The position numbers and the translations under genes are program-made. 64,000 bases of DNA from JANQGG01 sp964642175. GTDB taxonomy: Bacteria; Bacteroidota; Chlorobiia; Chlorobiales; Chloroherpetonaceae. The DNA is taken from assembly GCA_964642175.1 (NCBI GenBank), contig CAZXOK010000002.1, forward strand, positions 124,001-188,000, in the 5' to 3' direction. The notes under the pieces are model-generated. The model had not been told where the DNA came from and searched no databases. It saw only the letters and a list, made by a program, of their open reading frames with translations. This document shows positions 50,992 to 60,721 of the stretch, in pieces. How positions within the stretch are numbered: the first letter of the stretch is position 1; each line of letters begins with the position of its first letter.

Positions 50992-53900
50992 GTGACAGCA
51001 CTCATCAAACATTTCATCAAGTACCCTGTTCTGGGTAATGCCATTTTACTCTCAATTCTTCTTTTTGGTTTCCTGGCTTTCAAATCCATGAAAACCACAT
51101 TTTTTCCGGAAGTCCCGGCAGATAAAATCATTGTGCAGGTTGTTTATCCGGGAGCCTCGCCAGAAGAAATTGAGGAAAGTATTACCATTAAGATTGAAGA
51201 TAAACTCAAAGGAATCACAGGTATCGACAGGGTAACATCTGTTTCTAGCGAGAATTCGGCAAAGATTAACATAGAGCTCGTAACCAATGCCGATGCCAAC
51301 ATATTGGTTCAGGAGACTACCAACGCCATAGATCAGATTAATTCTTTTCCGGTGGGTCTCGAGAAATTTCAGATCTATAAGCAGGAGCCGATGGATTTTG
51401 TAAGCTCCTACGCGGTTTATGGGGATATTCCACTTAGAGAACTAAAAAAATATGCCCGTCGTATCGAGCGCGAACTGCGCAACAATGAAGGTGTTTCCAA
51501 AATCAGCCTGGGTGGGTTTCCTGATGAAGAAATTGAAGTTAGTGTAAATGAAAACAAGCTGCGTGCATTCAACATAACCTTTTCCGAAATTGCGGATGCA
51601 GTTAAAAATGCCAACCTGGAGATAACAGGTGGTAAAATCCTGGGCTCAGAAGAAGAATTTTTAATTCGTGCTAATGAAAAAGGATACTATGCCGAAGATC
51701 TTCAAAATTTAGTGGTTCGAACCGGAGAAGGTGGCGCAATTGTAAGGTTGAAAGACGTAGCAGATGTAAAAGATAAGTGGTCGGAAGATCCAAATAAGTT
51801 TTTCTTTAATGGTAAGCGCGCGGTAAATATCGATATCAATAAGACCAACGATCAGGATATGTTCAGCATTGCTGATCGTGTTAGGGCTTACATGGATAAG
51901 TTCGATTTCAAGCATGATGATATTGAAATATCCCTGCTTCGCGATGGTTCGGGTGTTGTGAAAGAACGCGCCAATATTCTTTCCAACAATGGCATTCTGG
52001 GTATTATTCTCGTGGTGCTGTTTCTTTCATTTTCACTAAATCCCAGGCTGGCGTTCTGGGTGGCACTGGCTATACCTTTCTCATTTGCCGGAATGGCATT
52101 GTTGGGTACCATGTATGGGCTTACCATCAATGTGGTGTCGTTAATGGGGATGATCATTGTGATTGGTATGCTGGTTGATGATGGTATTGTGATCGCTGAA
52201 AATATCTATCAGCATTATGAAAAAGGTGAAAAGCCCATAGAGGCTGCTATAAATGGTACTCTGGAAGTATTGCCATCGGTAACGGCAGCCATTTTAACCA
52301 CTATTGTCTTTTTTACCATGTTCCTCTTTTTAGAAGGCGATATTGGTCTTCGTATGAAAGATATTGGCTTTGTTGTAATCTTAACCCTGGCAATCTCATT
52401 AGTGGAAGGTGTTTTAATTCTGCCGGCCCATATTGCCCACTCTAAGGTTCTCCATCAAAAAGAAGCAAAAAAATCCTGGATATTAAGAAAATCGGAAGCG
52501 TTTTTGCACCTGCAACGCGATATTATATATGCTCCGATATTAAATTTTTCAATCCGAAATCCGTTTATCGTTGCCATAATCCCCGTTGCGCTTTTTATGA
52601 TCACAATAGGCGCAATCCAGGGTAGTGTTGTTAAGCTCACCTTTTTTCCGGTCATAGAGCGCGATAATATTACCTTATCCTTTCAAATGCCGGCCGGTAC
52701 CCCTGAAAGTGTAACCGACAGCCTGCTTACCAAAATGGAGCAGGATGTTTGGCAGGTGAGCCGGGAGTATGAAAACGAAAAAGACCCGGAAAAAAGCATT
52801 ATTAAAGCCGTTGCCAGGGCTATTGGCCCGAATGCGCATCAGGGTGGTTTGAGAATCACGCTGGTTGAAAGTCAGTTTCGTGATGTGTCGGAAATGGATA
52901 TCCGCAATATGATTCGAGAGCAAATAGGAGAAATTCCTCAGGCCGATCGCTTGCAGCTTGGCAGTGGCGGGATGTGGGGCATGCCTGTGTCGGTAGCTTT
53001 AAAAAGCAGCAATCTCGACCAGTTGCATGAAGCAAAAGAAGAATTGAAAACAGCGCTAAAAGAGAATCCCAGGCTGAAAGATGTCACTGATAATGACTCT
53101 CCCGGTTTAAAAGAAGTTAAAATTAAGCTGAATGAAAATGCATTTGCGCTTGGATTAACCACTAAACAAGTGATGGACCAGGTCAGGAGTGCATTTTTTG
53201 GAAAAGAAGCTCAGCGCATATTGCGAGGGATTGATGAAGTTAAAATATGGGTGCGTTATGATAAGACAAACCGCACTTCGTTGGAGCAAATGGAGGATCT
53301 GCGTATTCGTTTAAATGATGGCAGGGCATTTCCATTAAGAGAAGTTGCGGATTTTAGTATAGAGCGTGGTGTTTCTGCCATCAATCATATCGACGCCCAG
53401 CGTGTGGTTGAAGTAGATGCCGACATTGTAAGTGCCAAGGAATCTGTAACAGATATCGTAGCCGATGTCCGGGCCAATGTAATGCCTGCAATTGTTGCGG
53501 CTCACCCGGATGTGACATTTGATTTTGAAGGCCAGAGTCGTGAAAGTGGGAAAACAGGCGGCTCGATTCAAAGCGTTATTCCAATTATTTTTGGGGTTAT
53601 GTTTGTTGTAGTGGTCTTTACTTTCCGATCGTTTTTACAGGCTTTTATTGTTTTTATTATGGTTCCGTTCTGCCTGATAGGCGTAGTTTGGGGCCACTTC
53701 ATCCAGGGTTTTATATTAAGCCTGTTTTCGATGTTTGGTACTATTGCCTTAATCGGTATTGTGATAAATAACGCGCTGATTTTTATCAATGAATTTAACC
53801 GAACCTTAAAACGAGGTGTTGTGTTTAACGATGCCCTCTTTGAAGCTGGTATGAGTCGGTTCAGACCTGTAATTCTAACCTCTATCACCACGATTGCCGG

Positions 53901-54138
53901 TTTGGGCCCGTTAATGTTTGAAACCAGCCGCCAGGCACAATTTTTATCTCCAATGGCAGTATCGGTAGCTTATGGTTTGTTATTTGGAACAACCCTTACA
54001 CTGATAATGCTGCCATCGCTTCTTGTATTGTTCAACCGCCTGAAGGTCTATGTGTTATGGTTAATTAAAGGTGAAAAGCCGTCGCATGAGTCTGTTGAGC
54101 CGGCTGTTCGTGAGGAAATTTTTGCATCCAATAATTAA
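50992..54138 (+). CDS. RND-family efflux pump inner-membrane protein (AcrB-like)
   Basis: The 1048-residue protein starts with GTG and has the RND layout of two sets of six helices with large periplasmic loops after helices 1 and 7. The opening FIKYPVLGNAILLSILLFGFLAF and PADKIIVQVVYPGASPEEIEESI match the family, and the paired acidic residues of proton coupling are in GMLVDDGIVIAEN. The helix-10 counterpart lacks the AcrB lysine (GIVINNALIFINEFNR), as in many hydrophobe/amphiphile-family relatives. Substrates cannot be predicted from sequence. Confidence 0.94.
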   Translation: MTALIKHFIKYPVLGNAILLSILLFGFLAFKSMKTTFFPEVPADKIIVQVVYPGASPEEIEESITIKIEDKLKGITGIDRVTSVSSENSAKINIELVTNADANILVQETTNAIDQINSFPVGLEKFQIYKQEPMDFVSSYAVYGDIPLRELKKYARRIERELRNNEGVSKISLGGFPDEEIEVSVNENKLRAFNITFSEIADAVKNANLEITGGKILGSEEEFLIRANEKGYYAEDLQNLVVRTGEGGAIVRLKDVADVKDKWSEDPNKFFFNGKRAVNIDINKTNDQDMFSIADRVRAYMDKFDFKHDDIEISLLRDGSGVVKERANILSNNGILGIILVVLFLSFSLNPRLAFWVALAIPFSFAGMALLGTMYGLTINVVSLMGMIIVIGMLVDDGIVIAENIYQHYEKGEKPIEAAINGTLEVLPSVTAAILTTIVFFTMFLFLEGDIGLRMKDIGFVVILTLAISLVEGVLILPAHIAHSKVLHQKEAKKSWILRKSEAFLHLQRDIIYAPILNFSIRNPFIVAIIPVALFMITIGAIQGSVVKLTFFPVIERDNITLSFQMPAGTPESVTDSLLTKMEQDVWQVSREYENEKDPEKSIIKAVARAIGPNAHQGGLRITLVESQFRDVSEMDIRNMIREQIGEIPQADRLQLGSGGMWGMPVSVALKSSNLDQLHEAKEELKTALKENPRLKDVTDNDSPGLKEVKIKLNENAFALGLTTKQVMDQVRSAFFGKEAQRILRGIDEVKIWVRYDKTNRTSLEQMEDLRIRLNDGRAFPLREVADFSIERGVSAINHIDAQRVVEVDADIVSAKESVTDIVADVRANVMPAIVAAHPDVTFDFEGQSRESGKTGGSIQSVIPIIFGVMFVVVVFTFRSFLQAFIVFIMVPFCLIGVVWGHFIQGFILSLFSMFGTIALIGIVINNALIFINEFNRTLKRGVVFNDALFEAGMSRFRPVILTSITTIAGLGPLMFETSRQAQFLSPMAVSVAYGLLFGTTLTLIMLPSLLVLFNRLKVYVLWLIKGEKPSHESVEPAVREEIFASNN

Positions 54139-54188
54139 TTGTTGCCGAATTTATCGCTTAAGTGTGCATCACAATAAATAATATAACC

Positions 54189-55508
54189 ATGTATCTGAGA
54201 TTTTGTTGGCAGAGCCTTTTGCTCTTTTTAATCGGTATGCTTGTTTTAAATAATCCGTTATATGCAACTGAAAAACTGACTCTGGATAAAGCTATTGAAA
54301 TTGCCCTGCAAAAAAACCTCGATATTCAGGTTGCCAGGGGTAATAATGAGATTCAGAGGAATAACACACATATTGGCAATGCCAATTTTTTGCCATCCAT
54401 CAACCTGAATTCAGCAATCAGTTACCAGGAACAACAAAGTCAGTTTGGTGGGACTGTTGGGCAACAAAGCGGAAGCTCAAACGGCTCAACTATAACCACC
54501 GCTCAAATAGAGGCGGGACTGACGATATTTGATGGATTAAACAATATTTATTCATTTTACAAGCTGAAACAACAAGCCGAGACAAGCGACTACGAGACAC
54601 GCCAACGTATTGAAGATATTGTCTTGCAAGTTAGCCAGGGCTACTTTGCCGTAGCCAATACAACTGAGCAGCTTAAAATCGCCCGGGAAGCATTGTTTAT
54701 TTCTAAAGAACGGTTGAGCCGTGCTGAAAAAAAAGCCGAATTCGGCCAGGACAGTAAGCTGGATGTACTTTCAGCAACAGTTGATATGAACAAGGACAGT
54801 GTTACGTATTTAAACGCCGGATTAGCTTTAGATAATGCTAAACGGTCTTTAAATGTATTGCTCAGCAGGGACGAAAGTACAGAGTTTGAAGTCGTGACCG
54901 ACGTTGAATTTAAAACGCCGCACGTTCTGGATACTTTAACAAACCAGGCTAAAACAAACAATGCCGCTTATTTAATTCAACAAAGCCAAATTGAACAGGC
55001 CGAGTCGGGCGTATCTATTGCTACTTCGACCTTTTTGCCAAAACTTACAGCAAGTGTGGGTTATGGATTTACTCAGTTCGAAGAAGGATTTAATCCACGG
55101 CTGAACGATCCCTCAAAAGGGCTTTCGGCAGGGCTGAACCTGAGCTTGAATCTTTTTAATGGCTTCAGGGACAATATTTCCCGGCAGAATGCCCATATCA
55201 CACTCAAAAATCAACAGAGATTAAAGGAAAAGGTTTGGCGTGAGCTGAAGCAGGAACTGGCAGATACATACCAAACTTATAAAAACAGCTTGAGGATTAA
55301 AGACTTTGAGGAAAAGAATCTGGAAACGGCCGACTTAAATTTCAAACGCTCTAAAGAGCAATACAATATAGGTCGTGTAACGATAACAACTTTTCGTGAA
55401 GCCCAGTTGAATTTGATTGAAGCCAAATCCAGACGAGCTAAAGCTGGTTACGATGCTAAAATCAATGAGCTTAAATTGTTGAAATTAGCCGGCCGATTGG
55501 TCGAATAA
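54189..55508 (+). CDS. TolC-family outer-membrane efflux channel
   Basis: From the ATG at 54189 the protein has 439 residues, with a signal peptide ending near NNPLYA, followed by TLDKAIEIALQKNLDIQVARGN, the classic start of an outer-membrane efflux repeat. The second repeat starts near TNQAKTNNAAYLIQQSQIEQAESGV. Trimers form a beta barrel and a periplasmic alpha tunnel. A GTG at 54162 would add nine residues before the signal peptide and is less likely. It completes the tripartite efflux operon. Confidence 0.93.
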   Translation: MYLRFCWQSLLLFLIGMLVLNNPLYATEKLTLDKAIEIALQKNLDIQVARGNNEIQRNNTHIGNANFLPSINLNSAISYQEQQSQFGGTVGQQSGSSNGSTITTAQIEAGLTIFDGLNNIYSFYKLKQQAETSDYETRQRIEDIVLQVSQGYFAVANTTEQLKIAREALFISKERLSRAEKKAEFGQDSKLDVLSATVDMNKDSVTYLNAGLALDNAKRSLNVLLSRDESTEFEVVTDVEFKTPHVLDTLTNQAKTNNAAYLIQQSQIEQAESGVSIATSTFLPKLTASVGYGFTQFEEGFNPRLNDPSKGLSAGLNLSLNLFNGFRDNISRQNAHITLKNQQRLKEKVWRELKQELADTYQTYKNSLRIKDFEEKNLETADLNFKRSKEQYNIGRVTITTFREAQLNLIEAKSRRAKAGYDAKINELKLLKLAGRLVE

Positions 55509-55512
55509 TCTT

Positions 55513-56238
55513 TTAAACCAGATCTTTTAGTTTCTGGACAAAATCGCGCAATTCGGCAAAGGCCATACCCAGATTTACAGCCTTGGCAGTTAAGCCTACC
55601 AGCAGAATATCTTCATTGATATCACATACAATAATATTCCCATCGGTTCCTTGAATAAGGGTTTGAGTAAACCCACCACGATTCAATTGTTCGGCACTGC
55701 GACGGCTTAAGCCTAAAATTGCAGCTGCGGCTGCACCAACCATGTTTTCATCCAGATCTTTTTCCGGAACATTGGCTGAATATACCAGGCCATCATTGCC
55801 TACTATAGCTGCGCCATGAATATCGGTTGACTGTTGCAGGAGTGCCTGCAGGGTTTCATTTAGTATTTCTCCTTTTTTCTTCATTGGTTTTTTACTTGTT
55901 GTCTTGGTTTCTGAAGTTTTCTCATTATTTGTGGTTTGTGATTCGTCTTTTTGCTGAACGCCTTCCAGCAAAATAGACTGCCATGATTTTTCAATGGACT
56001 TTGTATTTGTCTCCTGATCTAATTCAGACAAAAATTCCCCGTTGTCCCATGTCAGCATTTCAAAAAACGCCTGTTCGCCTACTAAGTTATCAAGCGTAGC
56101 ATGAACAATGTTGCCTTTATTGATAAAGATTTTGGCTTTTGAACGGTCGTTTTTAAGATTAATTGCTGCAGTTTTCTGACCTTCACAAAAGGTTTGAATA
56201 AGATCGGGCAGGCTGATTTGTTTAAGATCTCCTTGCAT
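55513..56238 (-). CDS. DUF4388 plus roadblock/LC7 domain protein
   Basis: The 241-residue protein has an N-terminal DUF4388 (PATAN-like) domain (residues 1-100: GDLKQISLPDLIQTF, AKIFINKGNIVHATL and GEQAFFEMLTWDNGEF), a Lys/Thr-rich linker (100-130) and a C-terminal roadblock/LC7 domain (LQQSTDIHGAAIVGNDGLVYSANV, DGNIIVCDINEDILLVGLT). Roadblock proteins often act with small Ras-like GTPases such as MglA, and DUF4388 is common in two-component and motility contexts. No GTPase is next to it. It lies 56 bp after the unknown 175-residue gene. Confidence 0.87.
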   Translation of the reverse strand: MQGDLKQISLPDLIQTFCEGQKTAAINLKNDRSKAKIFINKGNIVHATLDNLVGEQAFFEMLTWDNGEFLSELDQETNTKSIEKSWQSILLEGVQQKDESQTTNNEKTSETKTTSKKPMKKKGEILNETLQALLQQSTDIHGAAIVGNDGLVYSANVPEKDLDENMVGAAAAAILGLSRRSAEQLNRGGFTQTLIQGTDGNIIVCDINEDILLVGLTAKAVNLGMAFAELRDFVQKLKDLV

Positions 56239-56294
56239 AAAAGAACGTGTTTAATGGTTTAGACAATTTATTATATCAGAACACAATTTTTCAA

Positions 56295-56822
56295 TTATTT
56301 CGGAAGTGCAAACAAACAGGCTTTACCTTCAAGTAGCTCAAGTGCCTCGGCTTCTGACATACCGACTTCTTCAAGGGCTTCTTCAGCAATTTCAACCTTG
56401 CCGGCTTTGCTGCGGCAGCCAATACTTACAATCCCGGCTTTTAGAGAGTTTCTAACACCTTTATGGACTAAACACAGTGGATGGAGCGCGCCGCCACCGT
56501 CTGATTTTCGATTGTATGATGCAACCAGGTTCATGGATTGTTCACTCCATTCGGGAATTTCACTGTAGATCGCTGAAAACGGGCAGCTTTTGGTGATCAC
56601 AAATGAGTATTCATCGTTACCATCATGAATTTCATAGTTGCCTTTTCCATCCAGAGTTTGCAGTTTTTCAAGGACGTCTTTGCCTTCAAGGTTCAGCGAG
56701 TCGGCAATGGCTTTTCCACCCTGCAATGCTGGTAGAATACCCATATCCTCAATATTGCCAACCAACAATCCCCAGAGGGCATATTTAATAGGATCTTTCT
56801 GCTGAGAATCTTTCTGTTCCAT
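56295..56822 (-). CDS. Hypothetical protein co-oriented with the DUF4388-roadblock gene
   Basis: The 175-residue soluble protein is acidic, with Cys in SCPFSAIYSE (near 80), LHPLCLVHKGV (near 117) and IGCRSKAGKV (near 134). The three Cys with adjacent His could bind a metal or a cofactor. I do not recognise the family; the pattern of Cys and a GGGALHPLC loop recalls V4R-type or ligand-binding domains only vaguely. It ends 56 bp before the roadblock gene and probably shares a transcript, so the two may work together. Confidence 0.65.
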   Translation of the reverse strand: MEQKDSQQKDPIKYALWGLLVGNIEDMGILPALQGGKAIADSLNLEGKDVLEKLQTLDGKGNYEIHDGNDEYSFVITKSCPFSAIYSEIPEWSEQSMNLVASYNRKSDGGGALHPLCLVHKGVRNSLKAGIVSIGCRSKAGKVEIAEEALEEVGMSEAEALELLEGKACLFALPK

Positions 56823-56997
56823 TTTTGTTCAATTAAAATTATATGAATATTTACTTAAGGAGTTATAATTACCTCAAAACTATCACAAAATTATCACAAC
56901 AACCCTTGATTTAGACGAACGGGAGTTATGAGTGGGTTTTCACACGAAATCCCTATATTTCCTGCAAATCTCTTCGTAGTGCCATCAACTAATTTTT

Positions 56998-58143
56998 ATG
57001 GATGCAGATGTAATTGTTTCCGGATCAGGACCAGGCGGAGCTACAGCAGCCAGTGTTTTAGCCGGAGCTGGAGTTCGGGTTCTTTTAATAGATAAAGCCA
57101 GCTTCCCAAGGCCAAAAGTGTGCGGTGATGGTATACCTCCCTCGGCCCTGGGGCTTTTGGATGAAATTGGTGTGGCGCAACAATTACTGGCCAAAAACCC
57201 AAACGAGATCACCAGGGTTAGAATTGTCTCGCCGACAAACCGCTCACTGACTTTGAATATTAAGCTCAAGGATAAATTTTACATCATCCCCAGAACCATT
57301 TTCGATAGCACCCTTCATGAGCATGCCATCACGAAAGGCGCACGCTTTCTGAGGGCAAAAGTAAAAGCTCCGCTCATGGATGGAAATAAAGTAGCAGGTG
57401 TTGAAGTAATTGAAAACGGGGCTGTTAAAACGTACACAGCAAAAATGGTGATCGCAGCCGATGGCGGGGCCTCTCCTATTGCCAGCCAGCTCAGAACGGA
57501 TGTTCATCAAAAACATCATCGCATAATCAGCATGCGGGGTTACCTAAAGGGTTTAAGTATGCCGAAAGAAATGAATGAGGGTTATATGTTGCCTGAGCTC
57601 GTTCCGGGATATTTATGGCTTTTTCCGGTTGATGAACATACCATAAATATCGGTCTGGGGATGAGAATGGACCGCTATCATCAGCAACCCCATAGCCTCA
57701 GAGAAATCCTTGATGGCTTTTTTAAGCGGCCTGAAATTAAAAGCCGGCTATCGGCTAATTGGGAGCTTAGCGATCTTACAGGTGCCGCCATGAACCTGGC
57801 CTCTCAATATCCGGTTCAACGAGTTTATGATGGGGCGATTTTGGTGGGCGATGCCGGAGCGTGGATTGCACCATTAACAGGGGGAGGTATCTACAATGCG
57901 ATTTTTACCGGAAAAACGGCTGCAGAGGTTGCTCTTAAGGCCCTGGACGAAAATGATACGTCCAAACAGAAACTGCGGCAGTACGATACTTTGTGCCACG
58001 ACCATATGTGGCGCGAGATCAAACTAACCTATTCGGTACAACGACTGATTGCTAGGTACCCTTTTTTAATTGATGTCTCCTTAAAGCTCGTTAATAAAAA
58101 ATTGCTTAATGCGTTAAGACTCTATCAAGATGTTGAGTTTTAA
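56998..58143 (+). CDS. Geranylgeranyl-reductase-family flavoprotein
   Basis: The 381-residue FAD-dependent oxidoreductase opens with the dinucleotide motif VIVSGSGPGGATAASVLAGAG and the family hallmark LLIDKASFPRPKVCGDGIPPSAL. The second FAD motif is LVGDAGAWIAPLTGGGIYNAI. Members reduce prenyl chains (geranylgeranyl groups, menaquinone or archaeal lipids) or act on other hydrophobic substrates. No photosynthesis gene is nearby, so quinone or lipid modification is a more likely role than chlorophyll synthesis. It is not part of an obvious operon with thrA, 115 bp downstream. Confidence 0.88.
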   Translation: MDADVIVSGSGPGGATAASVLAGAGVRVLLIDKASFPRPKVCGDGIPPSALGLLDEIGVAQQLLAKNPNEITRVRIVSPTNRSLTLNIKLKDKFYIIPRTIFDSTLHEHAITKGARFLRAKVKAPLMDGNKVAGVEVIENGAVKTYTAKMVIAADGGASPIASQLRTDVHQKHHRIISMRGYLKGLSMPKEMNEGYMLPELVPGYLWLFPVDEHTINIGLGMRMDRYHQQPHSLREILDGFFKRPEIKSRLSANWELSDLTGAAMNLASQYPVQRVYDGAILVGDAGAWIAPLTGGGIYNAIFTGKTAAEVALKALDENDTSKQKLRQYDTLCHDHMWREIKLTYSVQRLIARYPFLIDVSLKLVNKKLLNALRLYQDVEF

Positions 58144-58213
58144 ACGCACGTTAATCATTCTCAGGTTTTATTGGAGGGCTAGTTTTTTTTTGCGTTATTT
58201 AATCATCCCTTTG

Positions 58214-58234
58214 AAACATGGCATGGCCATGTTT
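58214..58234 (+). promoter_or_regulatory. Hairpin in the thrA leader, overlapping a 14-codon upstream ORF
   Basis: Perfect 9 bp arms AAACATGGC and GCCATGTTT surround the loop ATG and end 24 nt before the thrA start. An ATG inside the first arm (58218) opens a 14-codon frame whose TGA (58260-58262) overlaps the thrA ATG. The leader codons include only one Thr and one Ile, so classical threonine attenuation is not indicated. Translational coupling or a protein or RNA switch is possible. Confidence 0.45.
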
Positions 58235-58258
58235 AAACATTAAGCTGTTAAACACGGT

Positions 58259-60715
58259 ATGAAAGTTTTAAAATTTGGAGGCAGCTCCATTTCTGATTCA
58301 GCCAGGATTAAACATGTGGCTGAGATAATTTACTCTCAAAGTCATCATCATAAACTCACAATTGTAGTGTCGGCCTTTGGTGGGATTACCGATCGATTGA
58401 TCTTGGCCGGGCTATTGGCCTCTGAAGGCAAGAATGAGTACAGGCATGAACTGGCAAAAATTGAGGAATTTCATCTGCAATGTGCCCGCGATTTGTTAAA
58501 CCCGGAGGATTACCAGGATGCCCTGATCCAGCTTAAATACAAGTTTCAGGAATTAAGCAATGTTCTCCAGGGGGTTTATTTACTTAAAGAGCAAACCTTA
58601 AGAAGTTCTGATTTAATTAGCAGTTTTGGCGAGCGGCTTTCCAGCTTCATATTAAGCCTGGTCTTAAAAAGTAAAGGACTGGAAAGTGTTTATGTGGATG
58701 CCAGAGAATTGATCAAAACCGACAATATTTACGGGCACGCCACGGTAAATTTCCAGGAAACCAATGCCAGGATCAAGGCCTATTTTGAGCATGAACCCAA
58801 TCTGTCGGTTGTAACAGGTTTTATTGCCTCTGCGCCCGACAACACCACCACTACCCTGGGGCGGGGTGGATCGGATTACACGGCCTCAATTCTGGCCGGA
58901 GCTCTGGAAGCCGAAGAAATTCAGATCTGGACAGATGTTCATGGCATGATGAGCGCAGATCCGAAAAAAGTAAGTGACGCTTATACGCTCCGGGAGATCA
59001 GTTATGGAGAGGCGTTAGAACTTTCACATGCCGGTGCCAAAATTCTTCATCCTTTTACCGTTAGACCGGCCATTGAAAACAAAATCCCGATCTATATTAA
59101 AAACACTTTCGAGCCGGAGAATCCGGGTACCCGGATCTCTGAGAAAATCACCCCTATCGAAAGTTTTGGTAGCGTTAAAGGGATTTCATCTATCAATGAA
59201 GTGGCGCTGGTGAATGTTGAAGGCAGTGGTATGGTGGGCATTCCGGGAATTGCTTCCCGTCTGTTTTCTTCGCTTGCCAAAGCCGGTATTAATATCATTT
59301 TCATATCGCAGACTTCATCGGAGCAATCCATCAGTCTGGTGGTACGCAAGCAAGCCGCTGAAAAAGCCAAGGCTGTTGTAGAGTCAGAGTTTGCCCAGGA
59401 ACTGGCCGAGCATGTGGTAGAGAAAATCTCAATTCGGTTTGATATGGCCATAATTGCCATTGTTGGGGATAAAATGGCCGGCCGGCCTGGCGTCTCGGCC
59501 CGTTTGTTCGAAACATTGGGTAAAAACGGTGTGAATGTGATTGCCGTGGCCCAGGGCTCAAACGAGATGAATATTTCCATTGTGGTGCAGGAGCATGAAG
59601 AAGACAAGGCGTTGAACTGTATACATGAGTCGTTTTTTCTTTCACGCAATAAAATACACCTGTTTGTGGCGGGTACCGGGACCATTGCCAAAAGTCTGCT
59701 CAGCCAGATCGCCGGTCATCGCGAGGTGTTAAATCGGGAGATGAACCTGGAAATTGAAGTTTGCGGTTTAACCAATACACGTGAGCGGGCATTAGATCCA
59801 AATGGTATTGACCTTGATCGTTGGCAGGACGCATTAGAACAAAACCCTGATGCCAAAGATATCAATTCTTATGTACAGCAGATCCGCGACTATAATTTAC
59901 ATAATACCATATTTGTAGACTGCACAGCCAGTGGGCATGTGGCCAGCCTTTATCCGAAATTGCTTGCCTCGAATATTTCGGTAGTCACGGCAAACAAACT
60001 TGGTACAGCCGGAGATCTCTCACTTTATGAGAGCATCACAGAAGCCGTTAACGCGGGCCGGGCCAAGTTTTTATATGAAACTAACGTGGGCGCAGGCCTG
60101 CCAATTCTGGGTACACTGGCCGATTTAAGGCGCAGTGGCGATAAAATCGAAAAAATTGAAGGCGTGGTTTCGGGTACGCTCAGTTACATTTTTACCACCC
60201 TGCGTTCAGGCCAACCTTTTAGCGAGATAATTCGCCAAGCTAAACAATCCGGTTATACCGAGCCCGATCCAAGGGAGGATCTTTCTGGTTCAGACTTTGC
60301 CCGAAAGTTTTTGATTTTAGCACGCGATCTGGGTTACAAACTGGATTTTAAAGATATCGAGTATGAAAACCTGGTACCCGAAGCGCTCCGCGGTGAACTG
60401 GATACCGAGTCATTTCTTGATAAGTTAAAAGAATACGATGCTGATTTCCAGGCCAGGCAGCAAGAAGCCAAATCTAACCAGGAAGTTTTGTGTTACCTGG
60501 GCAGGCTGGAAAATGGCAAAATCCACATTGGGCTTAGTGCTGTACCCGATACCAGCCCGATTGCTACTTTAACCGGCACTGAAAACCTGATTTCCTTTAC
60601 AACAGAGCGCTATAAAGCCAATCCGTTAATTGTACGCGGACCCGGGGCCGGAGCAGAGGTTACCGCAGGAGGCGTATTTGCCGATATTCTCAGACTTTCA
60701 AATTATTTAACCTGA
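58259..60715 (+). CDS. thrA: Bifunctional aspartokinase / homoserine dehydrogenase
   Basis: This fused enzyme catalyses the first and third steps from aspartate to threonine. The 818-residue protein starts with the aspartokinase motif KFGGSSISDS, has GRGGSDYTASILAGALEAEE and WTDVHGMMSADPKKV, and then two ACT domains (about 310-455) for feedback control. The homoserine dehydrogenase part (about 465-818) has the Rossmann-type VAGTGTIAKSLL, TANKLGTAG, and GYTEPDPREDLSGSDFARKF. The length matches the E. coli ThrA type. cinA follows 6 bp later. Confidence 0.96.
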   Translation: MKVLKFGGSSISDSARIKHVAEIIYSQSHHHKLTIVVSAFGGITDRLILAGLLASEGKNEYRHELAKIEEFHLQCARDLLNPEDYQDALIQLKYKFQELSNVLQGVYLLKEQTLRSSDLISSFGERLSSFILSLVLKSKGLESVYVDARELIKTDNIYGHATVNFQETNARIKAYFEHEPNLSVVTGFIASAPDNTTTTLGRGGSDYTASILAGALEAEEIQIWTDVHGMMSADPKKVSDAYTLREISYGEALELSHAGAKILHPFTVRPAIENKIPIYIKNTFEPENPGTRISEKITPIESFGSVKGISSINEVALVNVEGSGMVGIPGIASRLFSSLAKAGINIIFISQTSSEQSISLVVRKQAAEKAKAVVESEFAQELAEHVVEKISIRFDMAIIAIVGDKMAGRPGVSARLFETLGKNGVNVIAVAQGSNEMNISIVVQEHEEDKALNCIHESFFLSRNKIHLFVAGTGTIAKSLLSQIAGHREVLNREMNLEIEVCGLTNTRERALDPNGIDLDRWQDALEQNPDAKDINSYVQQIRDYNLHNTIFVDCTASGHVASLYPKLLASNISVVTANKLGTAGDLSLYESITEAVNAGRAKFLYETNVGAGLPILGTLADLRRSGDKIEKIEGVVSGTLSYIFTTLRSGQPFSEIIRQAKQSGYTEPDPREDLSGSDFARKFLILARDLGYKLDFKDIEYENLVPEALRGELDTESFLDKLKEYDADFQARQQEAKSNQEVLCYLGRLENGKIHIGLSAVPDTSPIATLTGTENLISFTTERYKANPLIVRGPGAGAEVTAGGVFADILRLSNYLT

Positions 60716-60721
60716 AAAGTC

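Noticed and set aside
53740..53810. Loss of the AcrB helix-10 lysine in the RND pump as a defect
   Set aside because: Many RND pumps of related subfamilies lack this Lys while keeping the paired Asp residues, which are present here.
58218..58262. Threonine attenuation leader peptide before thrA
   Set aside because: The 14-codon frame has only one Thr and one Ile codon and no terminator follows, so classical attenuation is not supported. The hairpin is kept as a separate, weaker observation.
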